Positions 41,355 to 53,227 are shown, counted from the stretch's first letter. The stretch: DNA of 64,000 nucleotides from Plasmodiophora brassicae (GCA_036867785.1 CP145421.1:496001-560000); one strand, 5' to 3'. A program made the numbers and translations. Notes: generated by a model not told the origin, from the letters alone.

Positions 41355-44300
41355 CTAGGCTTCTTTACTGGTTGCTTTGGAGCCCTTGACCTTGTGGACT
41401 AGCTTCTTCAGGCCCGTAATGTGGTTAAGCTTGCCCAATGGCGTGAGTAGCCTGGTGGTGATGAAATCCTCGATTCGCGTATCGAGCTCGACGTACGGGT
41501 TCGGGATCTTCATGACGGCAATCGCCGCCAGGCCTTCTATGAACTCGTCGTAGACCAGCTCGGTGTGCACGTCGGCCGCCTCATCCTCCTCCATGCGCTG
41601 GATGTTGTTGAAGATCACGCCGACGTGCGACAGCGAGAACGTCGCGTCCACCCAGGCGCACTCCTTGACGAGCAGATGAAAATTCGTCATGCTGATCGTG
41701 TCGTCCTTGATCCACGACTTCTCCCGCCTCTCGCTCTTCTTCGGGTTCTTGCCTCCCGATGCTGTCCGACGTCAGGGGAAACGCCCACCACGAAGCCACA
41801 GGTCACGTACCGTAATATCGGAAGATGCATTTCAAGCAGGATCGGTAACGGTCGAACACATCCCTGACCTTCACCGAGCAAATGTCCTCACGGAAGCGTT
41901 CCGATCGCATGGCGTTCTTCAACACGTAGTTTTCCATCAGCATCTGCAGGCGGTCTGCGACCGACATCGGCTTGGCGAACTTGCGGACGGCCAACCGCAC
42001 CAGACATTCGACGAATTCCCGGGGGACCAGCTCCTCGTCGGGGTTCTCGACATCGTCGATCACGTCATCGTCGTCGGCGGCCTGCGCGCCCGCGCCGGCA
42101 TCGTCGGGCGCTGCAGGGGCCTCCGCCTCGACGCTGGCGTCGGAATTCGCCAACTGGAAGATGCGCTCCACCTGTGCAGGGGCACACGCACTGTGGTGAA
42201 CCTTCACTGCACGCAACCCAGCCACGGTCGCCGACCTGTGGCATCTTCAGCGTCTTGCCGACGAGCTTGGCGTCCTGGACGAACTTGACGAACTCGTTCA
42301 GGGACATGGTGCTGCCGACGCCTTCGGCGGCGGCATAGTGCCTGAAGATCTTGCGGTTGGCGACGGCGTACTTGTCCAGGAGGACCTGGACCCTGGCGAT
42401 CTCCTCCTGTGCCGACAGCACCTGCGGGACCAGCTCCTCGTACTTCCATCGCACAATCGTCCTGTACTGCGCCAGGTCCATGTTCTCCCGGGCGTCGTTC
42501 ACGACGATCGGGTCGCCGCGCATACGCGCCGCTAGCATCGTCATGGCCATCCCGGCCACCTTCGAGACGATCGCCTCCCATAGCCGGTGACGACTGTGCA
42601 ACTTCTGCACGGCGTCGCCGACCATTGTCACGGCTTCGTTCACCGATGTCGAGAACGCGGCCAGCTCGTCGGGCGTCTTGCCCTTCCTCGACCGGCGAAG
42701 CTTCTCCCAGCGGTGAATCGTGGCGTCCAGCGCGACCAGCTCCTCGTTGATGACCTGCTTCCTAGGGTGCACACCTGGGAACAGGGCCATCAGCCTCGCC
42801 AGCAAGACGAACGTCAGGTCGGCTTTGTTCTCGAACACGTCGGCGGTCACGGCAAGTGGGCCATCGTTCGCCCCAACGTCGGCGGCCGCTGCCAGTGCAT
42901 CTCGTAGGCGTTCGCGCGGGTCGGGATCCTCCAGCGAATGCAGCGTAATGACGGTGGGCGCCGCCAGGTTCAGCAGGAAGATCAGCGTCGTCCCGCTCTG
43001 GAACGATATCGACAGGTCATCGACGGGTCGAACGCGCTCGTCCTTGATGTGACGCAGACGGTGATTCACCCAGCGGAGGACGAGGTCCTCGGGGACCAGC
43101 GCCAGAAGGTTCGCCTCGCTGAACGTTTCTTCGCCGGGCGCGAGCAGCATGAACGCATCGCAGAGCGCTTCCGACTGGAACGTCGCGACCAGCTCTTCCC
43201 GTGCGGCGCGCAGGCGCTCGCCGATCGCGGCGATCGTGAACCGGAAGTACTCGACCTGGAACGCGGCCATGGCCGTCTTCATGTTGCTGACGACCTCGTC
43301 GGTCGACATGGCGAGCTGGCCGCGCAGCGCCTCGTTGTCGGCCTCGCTGACGGCCAGGCGCCCGGCGATCGCCACCAGCGACTGCTTCTGGACGTCGCGC
43401 TCCTCGACGAGCGCTTCGACGCGCGCCTCGAGCTGCTGCTGCATCTCACGGTGCCGCGCCTGCAGCGCGCGCAGCTTCACGCCCAGGCTCTTCGTCGTGA
43501 CCGCCTTCCACCGCAGGAACTGCACCGTGGCCCACAGTCAGAGAGACACGCCGCGCGGCCTGCATCGCCCTGTCCCGCGATATGCATATACCAGTTCTTT
43601 CTGCATGTTCGACTTGCGGAAGTATTTCTGCGGGGAACACGGGCGCGCGCGATGAGGAACCATGGGGGCATGTGCGGGCCACAATGGCGTACCGAGAGGC
43701 GCTTGAACTTGTCCTTGCGGCCGCCGACGTACATGCGCCATTGGCGGAAAGACGACACGAGGATCGACGACGACCACTTGTTGACGATCTTGTCGAGGTT
43801 GGCGACGGCCGTCTCCGCGCGCGCCTTCCGGATCTCAATCTCGTTCTGCAGGCGCGCGATCTCGTTCTGCTTGTCGTCGGCGACCTTCTTCATGTGACGA
43901 GTCTCCACGTAGAACGGGGTGCCCTGGAACACGTCGAAGGTTCCCGGTTGGTAGTCGCGGTAGATGGACCTGTAGATCTCCAGGGAGATCATCTCGAAGG
44001 CGTCGCGGAACCCGCCCATGCACGTGGCCAGTTTCCGCATCATGTCGCAGCAAACGGCGGTCCGGAACGCGTTCGGCATGGGCACGTTCCTGGTCGCATG
44101 GCGGACCTCCCGCATCTTGATCTCGATGTAGACGGCCAGTGACGTGAACATGGTGCTCTCGTCATGGTACGATTTCAGCCAGTCGCGCAGGCAGGCGCCC
44201 GTCAGCTCGCCGTCCTCGTCGTCGAGCGCCTCGATCTCCTTGGAGATGTCGGGACCGTCCAGCGGCCGGAATCGGCCACCGCTGACCACATGCCGGGCCG

Positions 44301-44858
44301 AGGCGTGCCCCGATGATCCTGTACGAACCGTCTCCCAATGCACCAGGTCCAGTTGGCCTGCCGCCGGCATCAGGGACCGAGAAGGACGCTGGCGAGTTTC
44401 GCAAACGCACCTTCGATACGCTTAGGCGTCATCGGGACCCTGGCAGCTTCGTTTTCCAGGTCCTGTTGCTGCTGGTGCAGGCCGAGCTTGATCTGGTCGA
44501 GAAGACGATGTCCGGCCGCGATGGGTGCCGTGTTGGGTCGGCGGTCCGTATCGGGCCGGGGCGTCCGTCGCGGTCGTCGCGACGGACGAGGAGTCGCCGA
44601 CGCCGGCGTCTGCGATCCGATGCCCAGACTGGCGTCATCCGGAGCGTTCGACAACGGGCGCGCATCGAGAACAGAGATGCCCCATGGCGGGGCACCGGAA
44701 CTTCGCAATCCGGTCTGGGGTCGCCGCACCAGATAACGATGCCGGCGCGGTGTCGGCGCCTTTGGCGACAGCGACCGGCCGGGCGGGATCTGAACCTGTA
44801 GGTCGTTGACGGTTGCCGCGTTCGCCTGCCGTTCGCCTTCCTGTCGCACATGGCGCAT
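41355..44858 (-). CDS. Large CH-domain, coiled-coil and EF-hand-like protein
   Basis: Minus-strand gene of several exons, start ATG 44858, stop 41355. From the N-terminus: a disordered Arg/Pro region; a helical region (SMFTSLAVYIEIKMREVRHA-like, with FEMISLEIYRSIYRDYQ); a coiled coil with a W-rich SFI1-like unit (SSSILVSSFRQWRMYVGGRK); MQFLRWKAVTTKSLGVKLRA and a long heptad helix; a calponin-homology domain (LLALVPEDLVLRWVNHRLRH, then SFQSGTTLIFLLNLAAP); and paired EF-hand-like helices (MSLNEFVKFVQDAKLVGKTL, VERIFQLANS, VPREFVECLVRLAVRKF, LVYDEFIEGLAAIAVMKI). It is probably a cytoskeletal or axonemal scaffold. No exact family recognised. One clear intron separates KTLKMPQ from VERIFQ. Confidence 0.75.
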
Positions 44859-44955
44859 GGCGGACGTCTATTAGGCCGAGCGAGGGATCGGTCGGTACCG
44901 CCAGAAAGGGGGGAACGCTACCTAGCCCCGTGTATGTAGGTATACGATAGGCGTG

Positions 44956-45586
44956 CTAGGGGGCCGCCAGGTCGTAGATCGACATTTGAATCTGGCGGTG
45001 CTCGAACCCGACCTTCTCGTAGAACTGCTTCAGCTCTGGTTTGCAGTCCAGAATCACCTACATTCAGGACCGTAAGGCACGCCTGCAGCATAAGGGTACC
45101 CTCCTGATATGCCTTATAGCATCCAGCTGCGAATGCCCATTTGACGCAGCTGTCGACAACGCGATGACCAAGCCTACGCGCAGACGTCCCATCACGTCAG
45201 CAATTCGAACAGCATGTCGTGGCCCGTGCGTACCTCTTGCCTCGGTAGTCGGAACTCGTAACAACGTCTTCAATATGGCCAACCTGGCGGGGTACCACAT
45301 CGTTAATGCCAAGGGCGGACCGTGCGGCAAGTCGCAGCACCTTTCCGCAGGAGTGGATGAATTTACGTTCGACGAAAACAGTGGCGCTGGCGATAACCTT
45401 GCTGATTGACGTGTCCTCGATAACGACGGTCTTGTACGAACCCCTGTCCATGGCGCTGAACTGGGCAGAGAACGCGGCGAAGTCGACATCGCCGACATCG
45501 GTCAACTGTTGCAGGAGGGCAATGTACCCCTTGTTGAAGTCGCCCGGTTCGAGATCCCGCAGGCGCAACGATGTGCCGTCATCCAT
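44956..45586 (-). CDS. GNA1: Glucosamine-6-phosphate N-acetyltransferase
   Basis: Exons 45586-45341, 45283-45234, 45173-45113 and 45057-44956 give 152 residues, the usual length. Landmarks: LRLRDLEPGDFNKGYIALLQ, LTDVGDVDF, KTVVIEDTSISKVIASATVF, VERKFIHSCGKVGHIEDVVT, YRGKRLGHRVVDS with the acetyl-CoA pyrophosphate loop RGKRLG, GCYKVILDC and FYEKVGF. GNA1 makes GlcNAc-6-P in the UDP-GlcNAc pathway that feeds chitin, N-glycans and GPI anchors. The third intron (45058-45112) starts with GC instead of GT; using GT sites nearby would delete or shift the invariant GCYKVILDC. Confidence 0.95.
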
Positions 45587-45925
45587 CGTCCGTGTCTCAG
45601 GTTGCGACCCAGCCGGGCAACAACCAGATCGTATACTACTTACGTTCGGACTGTCAGCAGTCACACAGGCTAACTGTTCGTTCATTTTACTATACGCAGG
45701 CGTTGCCCGCCGATGTAGGACCCAGTAACATCTGCCATTTACAGGCAGAGCGGAATAGAAGATGTATGGCATATATACTACCGGACATGCCGATCTTAGG
45801 CAGCCAGGTCCTTGTTATGCCAATAGACGACGACAAGGCCGTTTGTTTGCTACTGGACGCACACTGAAAGACACGCTCACAACCTCGAGGAACCATGAAA
45901 CGATATAGATACAGACGGTATAATG
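45587..45925. other. Gene-free stretch
   Basis: About 340 bp upstream of GNA1 and downstream of the PIAS gene. No gene seen; it contains a GTTCGGACTGTC near 45646, a partial match to the AGTCCG/CGGACT motif. Confidence 0.4.
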
Positions 45926-47877
45926 TTAATCAAGTACAACTGGGCAATCGAAACTCGACCCGATCACCGCGGCATCAGCAAGGTCGCTCAGCACAACCGC
46001 ATCGTTCGATCCATCATCGGCGAGCGGCTGTGTGCCGTTTTCAGCCATAATCTTACGCCGCTTGTTCAGGCGCTCCAGCTGAGCCTCTTGGCGCTTCTTC
46101 TCCGCCTCCGGATCAACGTACTCAATGGAGCCATCAACATGGATATTCGCTAATTAACAGTCAATCCAAACAGACTCGCGCGACATAAGTAGGGACACCC
46201 ACCTTGTTCTATATCAGGGCCCGCGCCAGCAAGAACTTTGGCAAAGAAGGAATCGACTCGTAAGGTTTCGACTAACGGCACATCAATGAGTGGCGGCGGG
46301 CCGAATTCGATGATGGTTCGAGACACACCGTTCGTCGGCTGCTTGCAGACGGGACATGACCACTTCCTGTATTGCTTGCCGAACATGAGCATGGCTTCGA
46401 GATCGAAGCATTGTAGATGTTTGCAATGGATGCTCCTAACAGGAACCTGTTCACGCGCGCAATTAGAGCAGAAACCTATCGATACACGCGCAGAAGAACC
46501 TTCATGCGAGCCATCGACAGAGGGCACCGCAGACACACCAGCATATTCGAATCACAGACGTCGTCGTCCTCTGAATGGGGACCTCCGGAAGACTGGCTTC
46601 CGACAAGTTGATTCTCAAGCATGCCTTTCCCCTTGATCTTCTCTGCAATTTCTTCGATAGAGGTGACACTGACCACTTGCACCACCATGATCCCCGTCAT
46701 GACCGACGACGACATCACGAGATGCTGAATAATAGGATTTCGAACCATACTGGTAAGGTCGACAGGCTCGACATCAACAGGCCTCAACGGGTTCTCATAG
46801 ATATACTGCCAGAAATCAATCATATGCATCCGCAATAGACAGGAGGCAACGCGTACCCGTGGAACGCCGACGACGACCCCGTTTAGTCGAATGACGATTC
46901 TGGTGTCGATTTTGTCGTATCTGTTCATGGTCGGACAGAACCGTCTACAATCATCGGCATCAGAGCTTGGCACAGACGTCATCCAGGTTACCAATATACG
47001 ATCACCTAAGGACGACCTTCTTTTTACCAGATGCGATTCCGGATAACATATCCGTCGTTGCATTGAACGACAATTTCGTGACCTCATGGATTCGGAGGAA
47101 CCCGAGCGCGAGGACGACCGGTTCCTGATGGAAGATGCCGCAGACGCGGAACGTTGGCAGTTCCTGAATCTGTTTCAGAATATCGGCTTCGCCTACTCAA
47201 ACAGTCAGACCATGAGAAACGCAGTGACAGTGCATCCCCATGCCACCCGTTGCATCAATCTGGTTAGAGGACTTGATTGGATAGCACGTGCACGTCTTGT
47301 TGGGAACGGTAATGAAACGTGTGCCGATGACTGAAGGAGATTCCCGATTTCGTGGATGCGCTTCACAGGGTTTCGCAATCCCACAGAGATACGCGTGCAG
47401 GCCTGTCGTAATCGTTTAGACACGCGATCGGAGCATAATGAGGGGACGCGCCACGTACCATCAATGAGCACCTGCTTCCTGCCGTACGCGGGGAGGCCGT
47501 GGAAGCCGACCCTACTCATGTAGAGACGATCCCTGATAAACTTGATGATTGCTCGCAGCTCGTCAACTCTGAAACCATAAAACTCGCGATTCCTGAAACG
47601 TTCCACGAAATCGGGTGCCCGGTTCGCATACTACAGCAAAGGGTCGCAGTCAGGACTGGAGCGACGTCCGATCCAGCGACCGGCGCGACTCGATCCTTAC
47701 CACGGGAAGGACCTGGCTCATCATGACGATCTCGCTGACGGTGAGATCGTATCGGGGCGTGGCCGACACGGCCCGCTGTGCGGCGGCTGCGTACGGTGAC
47801 GCTGGCACCGGCGCCGGCGCTTGCATTCCGCCAGCATACGACCCACCACGCACAGCTTCGGCGCAGTAGATGCACAT
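45926..47877 (-). CDS. PIAS/Siz-type SUMO E3 ligase
   Basis: Starts at ATG 47877 (MCIYCAEAVRGGSYAGG) with at least six exons. In order: a helical N-terminus with a SAP-like helix-loop-helix (FRVDELRAIIKFIRDRL, then LPAYGRKQVLID); a PINIT domain (LPTFRVCGIFHQEPVVLALG, KIDTRIVIRLNGVVVG, RPVDVEPVDLTSMVR); the SP-RING/MIZ zinc finger VCLRCPLSMARMKVPVRSIH, CKHLQCFDLEAMLMFG, WSCPVCKQPT (exon 46446-46203); and a C-terminal exon (46149-45926) with IEYVDPEAEKKRQEAQLERL. The CxxC...CxH...C...CPxC order and PVRSIHCKHLQCFD are PIAS/Siz signatures. It transfers SUMO with Ubc9. The 5' exon edge could be further upstream. Confidence 0.88.
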
Positions 47878-48496
47878 TTTACGCAGTTTTGTCGGTGGGC
47901 TGGGCTGGCTGCGCCCTATAGGCCCTATGATTGTAGCGCACGCACCGCCTGCAACGGAAAAGGCCGCAAGCAGCTCCGAAGACTCCACTCGTGGCACGAC
48001 TAAAACCCGACATCGGGAATCCGGTGGACGACAACGTAGTACGTTCAGACGGGCATTCCGCTTGTGATCGTCTTTCATCAACGACAACTTAATATACGTC
48101 GTACGCGCACGAGTCGGACAGCGTCGCAGTAGGCGACCATTCTGCTCGGCAAGGTTCGCCAAAGGGTTGATGAAGGAAGTTACTTTCTGTAAGTCTGAAA
48201 ATCGAAGTCCACTCGACATGCAGGTCTCATGATGTGTGCAGTGAAATCGGCAAAGCAAACCAGTACGGATATGAAGAGGATTCGGACGGTGTGACAACTG
48301 AGTCGGAGAACTCAAGCCCGAGTCCGACCAGGCGGGCGAAAGCCGCCCACCTGGTAACTGAACTGGGGGTACCTACGCCCCTGGACCCAGTAGCCTGCGA
48401 ACTGCGTTCGAAGCCTGTGGCAGGACGATTGATGGATTACGGTGCGCTGCCATTGGGAGCCCCGCCGAACCTAAGACGTTCTGCAATGTTTATAGT
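47878..48496. other. Region without a supported gene
   Basis: Open frames exist on both strands (for example a plus frame from 48234 with SPSPTRRAKAAHLVTELG and DPVACELRSKPVAGRLMDYG), which could be a small gene, but none has a recognisable family. Confidence 0.35.
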
Positions 48497-48616
48497 CTAC
48501 AGCTCAGCCTTCTCTACGAGATCCTCTTGTCGAACCCGGTTTCGCTTCCCGATTTTCTGCAACGTCCGTTCCTGCTCTTCCGGCGTCAATTTGTTCCAGT
48601 TCGTGATTCGCCTCAT
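48497..48616 (-). CDS. Possible 39-aa protein with NWNKLTPEEQERT motif
   Basis: ATG 48616 to stop 48497-48499 encodes a compact helical peptide (MRRITNWNKLTPEEQERTLQ, KIGKRNRVRQEDL). The LTPEEQERTL helix looks conserved-like rather than random. It could be an exon of a longer gene. Low confidence. Confidence 0.25.
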   Translation of the reverse strand: MRRITNWNKLTPEEQERTLQKIGKRNRVRQEDLVEKAEL

Positions 48617-48954
48617 CGTGCCTGACCAGAATTATTACTAAAGCGTAGCCGCAAATGCATAACACGCACCATCTGGGTTGACCACAATCGGGCCCAAGGA
48701 ATCCAGCTTGACGGCTTCTCCGCCTAGCTCTATCACCGGGAACTCACCACCTCCATCAGCTTTGTCAGGCAAGGCAGGCACTTCTACAGCAGCCTGTCGA
48801 CATCAGCGTATCGCCATCTAGCAAACGACACCGCATGCCTTCTGAATCGTCAGACGCCGCAAGGGCAGCTAGCACGACCACAAGCAGACGTGTGATCAGC
48901 ATCGCCTTCGCACTCCGTACAGCAAATGACTGCTGGCCTTGTGCACTTTGGTGA

Positions 48955-50830
48955 TGATGGTGTCTTCACTCTTCAGAAGACGTGAAGTTTTCTGGAAGAA
49001 CGCCTTTCCGCGGCGAGCAGGAGTCGACGACGTTGTCGCGCTGTCTTCCATTTTATTGCCATCATCAAATCCGTTCCAGATCTGTCCAAATCTGCTACGG
49101 GTTTAAAGGTAATCCATATCTTGCAACGAGTGGGGTGCAGTTTCTCGGTAATTATCTGCAGATTTACGGCCATATATGGATATGGATCACCGGTGGAGAT
49201 GCTCTTAAATGCTGAGCAGCTCTATAGCTAGACGACGTCGACATATTGGCCGTCGATTGAGAAGACCTGCTGCAGGAAACAGGGCGCTCGGGTATGTGTT
49301 CGGACCGGGTCGACAGTGGCATGGCCGAAAACGAAGCATTGCAATGGACGACGTATCGCGATCTGGGAGATGACAGAAGGTCGAGCCGCTGCTCAGATAT
49401 TTGCTATAAACCTGCCGGGCGCAATCTCGATCGAGATAGTAGGTAAGCCGCGAGCCTGCCGTTGGATATTTCATACGGGAATCGTAGCCGCTGCTGCGAT
49501 GACGCTGCTGCATGTGTGGACGCTCGCATTCTGGGTTGTATACGAGGGCGCCGACGCGCTGTCCTTCTCGAACGTCTACATCGGCAACCATGCCGAGCTG
49601 TTCGACTACACCCAGGACCGGCAAGTGATTCGCCCGATGTCGTTCACGACGGTGAAACAGTTCCTGGATCAATTGGGCTGGGTGCACTCCAAGGACGGCT
49701 GGTACCCTGGCTACCTATCCAGTGCGAACGTCGTCGATCCGGAGGGCCGTACGAACACCAGCGTTCTCCAAGTGACGTATGGGCCCGGGTACTTTGGCCA
49801 GTCGACGGCACTGGGCATCGCTGGATGGTACAGCGCCCCGGGGTACCCGTACTGGAACGTCACTCGCATGACCCTGGAATATGAAGTCTTCTTCCCGACC
49901 GGATTCATCTTCGTCAAGGAAGGAAAACTGCCTGGCATCTGGGGCGCTGATGGCATCTCGTCTACGACATTCGATTGCGGAGGCGGGTCGGTGAATCGCA
50001 GCAACCCGAATTGCTTCTCGACGCGACTGATGTGGCGAAACGCAACGGGGGCGGGTGCCGCCTACATTTACGCTGTCAACAACCAGGCGTACTGCCCGTC
50101 TCCTACGATATGTCCCAACAGTCAGGTCCTGACCTGCTGCGACCCGTCCTACGGCGACATTGTCGGCAGGAACTTCGCGTTGCTCACGGGGCAGTGGCAG
50201 AAGCTGGCGGTCATGGTCGACCTGCAAGACGGGCTTACACAAGTGATCCACAACGGTAAGGTCGTCATCAGCTATATCGTCAAATACGGGTCGATTCGCC
50301 TGTTCAACGGCATCAAGTTCGATACGTTCTTCGGCGGGGGCAGTTCCAGTTTCAGCAGCCCGACAACGCAGTACGCCTACTTTCGTAACTTCAAACTGTT
50401 CGTCGCCAGCACTTCACGATCGTACGGCCAAGTCAAGCGCGCGACATCGAAAACAGCGAACACACCCGCAAAGACATCCAGGAAGATCTTGGCGTCGGCA
50501 CAGACAACGAAGAAGACCCGTCCAGTGGCACCAGTGGCAAGTACCAGGAAGCGTTCCCATGTGGTTCGGAGCTCTAAGCGCACTGCGCCCGCCCAGATGC
50601 CCATGACCTCGAAGACGGAATCACCCAATGTACTGGCAGTCGGGTCTAACAGCGGTCGCCGGAACTTCCCGTCGACAACGAGCTACGTCCTCGTCCTGCT
50701 CGGCCTTGCCGTTATCTACTTGTTTTGAAATTACAAATCATTTGTATTGTACTGGTAAACCTCGACCGAGTCACATGCAATATTGGCGCTCGGGGGACGT
50801 GCCGGATCGAATTGGGGAGTTGCCACTTGC
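48955..50830 (+). repeat. Segmental duplication, copy B
   Basis: Inverted partner of 34830-37050. Copy B lacks the two tandem C-terminal repeat units, which explains most of the length difference. Confidence 0.85.
49499..50728 (+). CDS. PL14-family polysaccharide lyase, copy B
   Basis: 409 residues from ATG 49499 (MTLLHVWTLAFWVVYEGADA signal peptide). The catalytic domain is almost residue-for-residue the same as copy A from SYIGNHAELF-type start through FTTVKQFLDQLGWVHSKDGW, KEGKLPGIWGADGISS, LMWRNATGAGAAYIYAV and FFGGGSSSFSSPTTQYAYF. The C-terminal linker is short (about 45 residues) and the hydrophobic tail (SYVLVLLGLAVIYLF) is kept, so both copies appear intact and surface-anchored. Differences are concentrated in the N-terminal leader and the linker, which suggests purifying selection on the enzyme domain after duplication. 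Confidence 0.85.
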   Translation: MTLLHVWTLAFWVVYEGADALSFSNVYIGNHAELFDYTQDRQVIRPMSFTTVKQFLDQLGWVHSKDGWYPGYLSSANVVDPEGRTNTSVLQVTYGPGYFGQSTALGIAGWYSAPGYPYWNVTRMTLEYEVFFPTGFIFVKEGKLPGIWGADGISSTTFDCGGGSVNRSNPNCFSTRLMWRNATGAGAAYIYAVNNQAYCPSPTICPNSQVLTCCDPSYGDIVGRNFALLTGQWQKLAVMVDLQDGLTQVIHNGKVVISYIVKYGSIRLFNGIKFDTFFGGGSSSFSSPTTQYAYFRNFKLFVASTSRSYGQVKRATSKTANTPAKTSRKILASAQTTKKTRPVAPVASTRKRSHVVRSSKRTAPAQMPMTSKTESPNVLAVGSNSGRRNFPSTTSYVLVLLGLAVIYLF

Positions 50831-51064
50831 GACACCTGGCCATGTACATAGGTAGCCCCGAACTCCGTTCGTAGATACCTAATATTTAAGGTCTCTGCCT
50901 CGCGCGATACCATTGTCGTCCAATTGGAGTACTAGACGCGGCACCCGGCAGCGTGCAGAATATTCTCGCCTTCGGTGTCCATTTGCCCCTGTGGGTGAGA
51001 GAGAAAGTCTGCCGTCGGGCGGCGTTTCCAAGAAAAATTCGACATTGGCCATCGACGCCGTGGG

Positions 51065-52624
51065 ATGGTGATGACGTCGTGCCTGGCTGTCGTGGGGTTG
51101 GCCGTCGGCCTCGTCACGGTCGGCGATTCCTCTGAGCTGTCGAGGGCAATCGAACCGGTCGGCCAGGATATGTTCACCGGGCGGCGGTGGCGCGGCTGAT
51201 CCGTGGTGTCGTAGGTGGATCACCTGGCAGATTGGTCGTCGCTGGCGAAATATGTCGTTCTGCTGGGCGATTCGCCGGCGGGAAAGACGTCGGCAAGCGA
51301 TGTTGATGGTGCCGCTACGACATACACAACGATGACGCCTCTTGGTCAGCGTGTTGTTTGCACAATACCGGCGAACTCGAAAACCGAATACGCTGATGAG
51401 GCCCAGGACGAGAGCGCCGGAGAGCTGTCGCTGGAGAATAGGCGATCCAAGGCACTGGCGAAGTTTAAGAAACAGGTGAAAAGAAAATGTGTACAGAAAC
51501 CCGCCGGCTTCTGGACCTTCGAGATATGCCCTTTCGTGTCTGTGCGGCAAATCCATTACGAGGACACAAAGGAGGTGCTGTCGTTCTCGCTCGGCACATT
51601 CGAGAGTGACAGATGGGAAGACGATGGCACCTACGCACAAGAGTATGCTGGGGGGACGGATGGACGGCATGCGAAGGTTATAATGGCGTGCCCGACTGGC
51701 GAGCGCAAGAAGACACCTGGCGTCCTGACATTCCTGAAAGCCGAGGAGCCTCATCCGTTTACGGTAAGTAAATCGACGCCGACGCCACGTTGGAACGCTT
51801 ACCTATGTGTAGTACGTTGCATATGTTGAGGTCGGCTTCGTGTGCACGCCCTCCGCCCCTGTCAACACTCCTTTCCATTTGCTTGGCCCTCTCGCAACTA
51901 AGTGCATATTCCTGGTTGGTTGGTGCGCTCTTCATCACAACCGCGACTGACTATTCTAGAGTAGAATAAGGGGTGGTGGTCGTACGAGTACTGCCATCTG
52001 AAGTTTGTTCGCCAGTTTCATGCCGAGAAAGTCAGGATTAGCGGCGCGGAAGATGACCTGATCATTCGGTTTGAAACCGTAACAACGGCGGCTTTCACGC
52101 TTGGGTCTTGGGAAGGGAGCACAGACGAGGAGTCTATTAATGCAAAGACTTCTCTTGTGGCATTCGATAACAGCCCTTCATCTTCGTACTTCATGCAGGT
52201 TGGGCTTGTTGGACTCTGCCAGTGTCACTAATGGAATAACCGCATTGTATAGACGTACCGGGATGGAACTGTCTGCGACCTAACAGGAACGCCGCGTGAG
52301 ACCGAGATCCGGTTCATTTGCAACAAGGATTTGGACAGTTCTCGTTTCGCCAGCATTAAAGAGACCACGACCTGTCACTACCTTGTTGAGATCGAAACGC
52401 CCCTGATATGCTCTCATCCCAAGTTCATTGTTAAGGCCCCAGGTTCGTACCGTCCTGCAAAACTGCTGCCACATGAACCCTTAAGGTTATGTGCAGTTGT
52501 TCACGAAATCATATGTCGCACGAAGCAAGACGAAGCGGAAAAATTAACTACAGCAGTCGTACCAGTTATTGCAAAAGACGAATCCAGCAAACACGAAACC
52601 ACTAAACAGAAAGACGAACTGTGA
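51065..52624 (+). CDS. ER lectin with two MRH domains and KDEL tail (ERLEC1/OS-9-like)
   Basis: Exons 51065-51157, 51215-51763, 51965-52198 and 52253-52624 give 415 residues. A signal peptide (MVMTSCLAVVGLAVGLVTVG) is followed by two MRH (mannose-6-phosphate receptor homology) domains: KPAGFWTFEICPFVSVRQIH in the first, and NKGWWSYEYCHLKFVRQFHA then TYRDGTVCDLTGTPRETEIR in the second. The protein ends in QKDEL, an ER-retrieval signal. Two MRH domains point to ERLEC1 (XTP3-B) rather than OS-9. These lectins read trimmed mannose on misfolded glycoproteins for ER-associated degradation. The second intron (51764-51964, 201 nt) is unusually long for this window. Confidence 0.9.
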
Positions 52625-52712
52625 CGCATAACTTCGCGTTGACATTTAAAGCTGTATTAGGGACTTGACTGGGATCAGAACCATCATGGCAGACAACAGC
52701 GCCAGACTGGAT

Positions 52713-53165
52713 CTACACCCGGCTGGGGTACATGAAGACGCGAACGTACTTTCCGAGCGCCTGAGGCGGCAAGTTCGTGCGGAAGCGGCAGCGAACAAGC
52801 CCGTTGTTGCCATGAGCGCGCTGGACCTTCCCCCAGATGACACGGTAACGGGAGGTCTTGGGGCCTGCGGCACCCTTGGTGATGGTCTTCTGCGGGCGCT
52901 TCGCCTTGTAAATGTAGGCGACGCGCTTGCCCAGGTAGAAGTCAGTGTCAGTCTTGTCGTTGACACCCTCAATCTTGATCAGCGCCTTGCTGTGGATCAG
53001 CGTGTGTGCGCGACGCTTGAATGAGACGAAGACACCACGGGTGTACAATCTGGACACAGTATTAGACCGAATTCATCGAAACTTTCCAGATGCGCTAGAC
53101 CTAGTCGGCTGCGCCGTCTCAGAGACGGCTGACGCGTGGTTACTCTGGGCGGCAACCTCAGTCAT
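52713..53165 (-). CDS. RPL35A: 60S ribosomal protein L35Ae (eL33)
   Basis: Two exons (53165-53101, 53049-52713; intron 51 nt) give 133 residues. The N-terminal exon [20 protein letters not shown] is an extension not found in animals. The family core follows: [68 protein letters not shown] and [18 protein letters not shown]. These match eL33 throughout. A GTG start inside exon 2 is excluded because the exon-1 join gives a normal ATG. The CGGACT-containing sequence 53228-53246 lies 63 nt upstream. Confidence 0.95.
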
Positions 53166-53227
53166 GATGACGGACGGCAAGGCTGGATAGACCACACAAC
53201 CAGTTTGAGAACGGGAGACGCGTGATC

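Noticed and set aside
42938-43897. 319-codon plus-strand open frame
   Set aside because: Antisense shadow of the CH-domain gene; composition is RHLD-rich without any domain.
46186-46200. AGTAGGGACAC, resembling the palindrome at 19371
   Set aside because: Only 11 nt, lies within a PIAS intron; likely chance.
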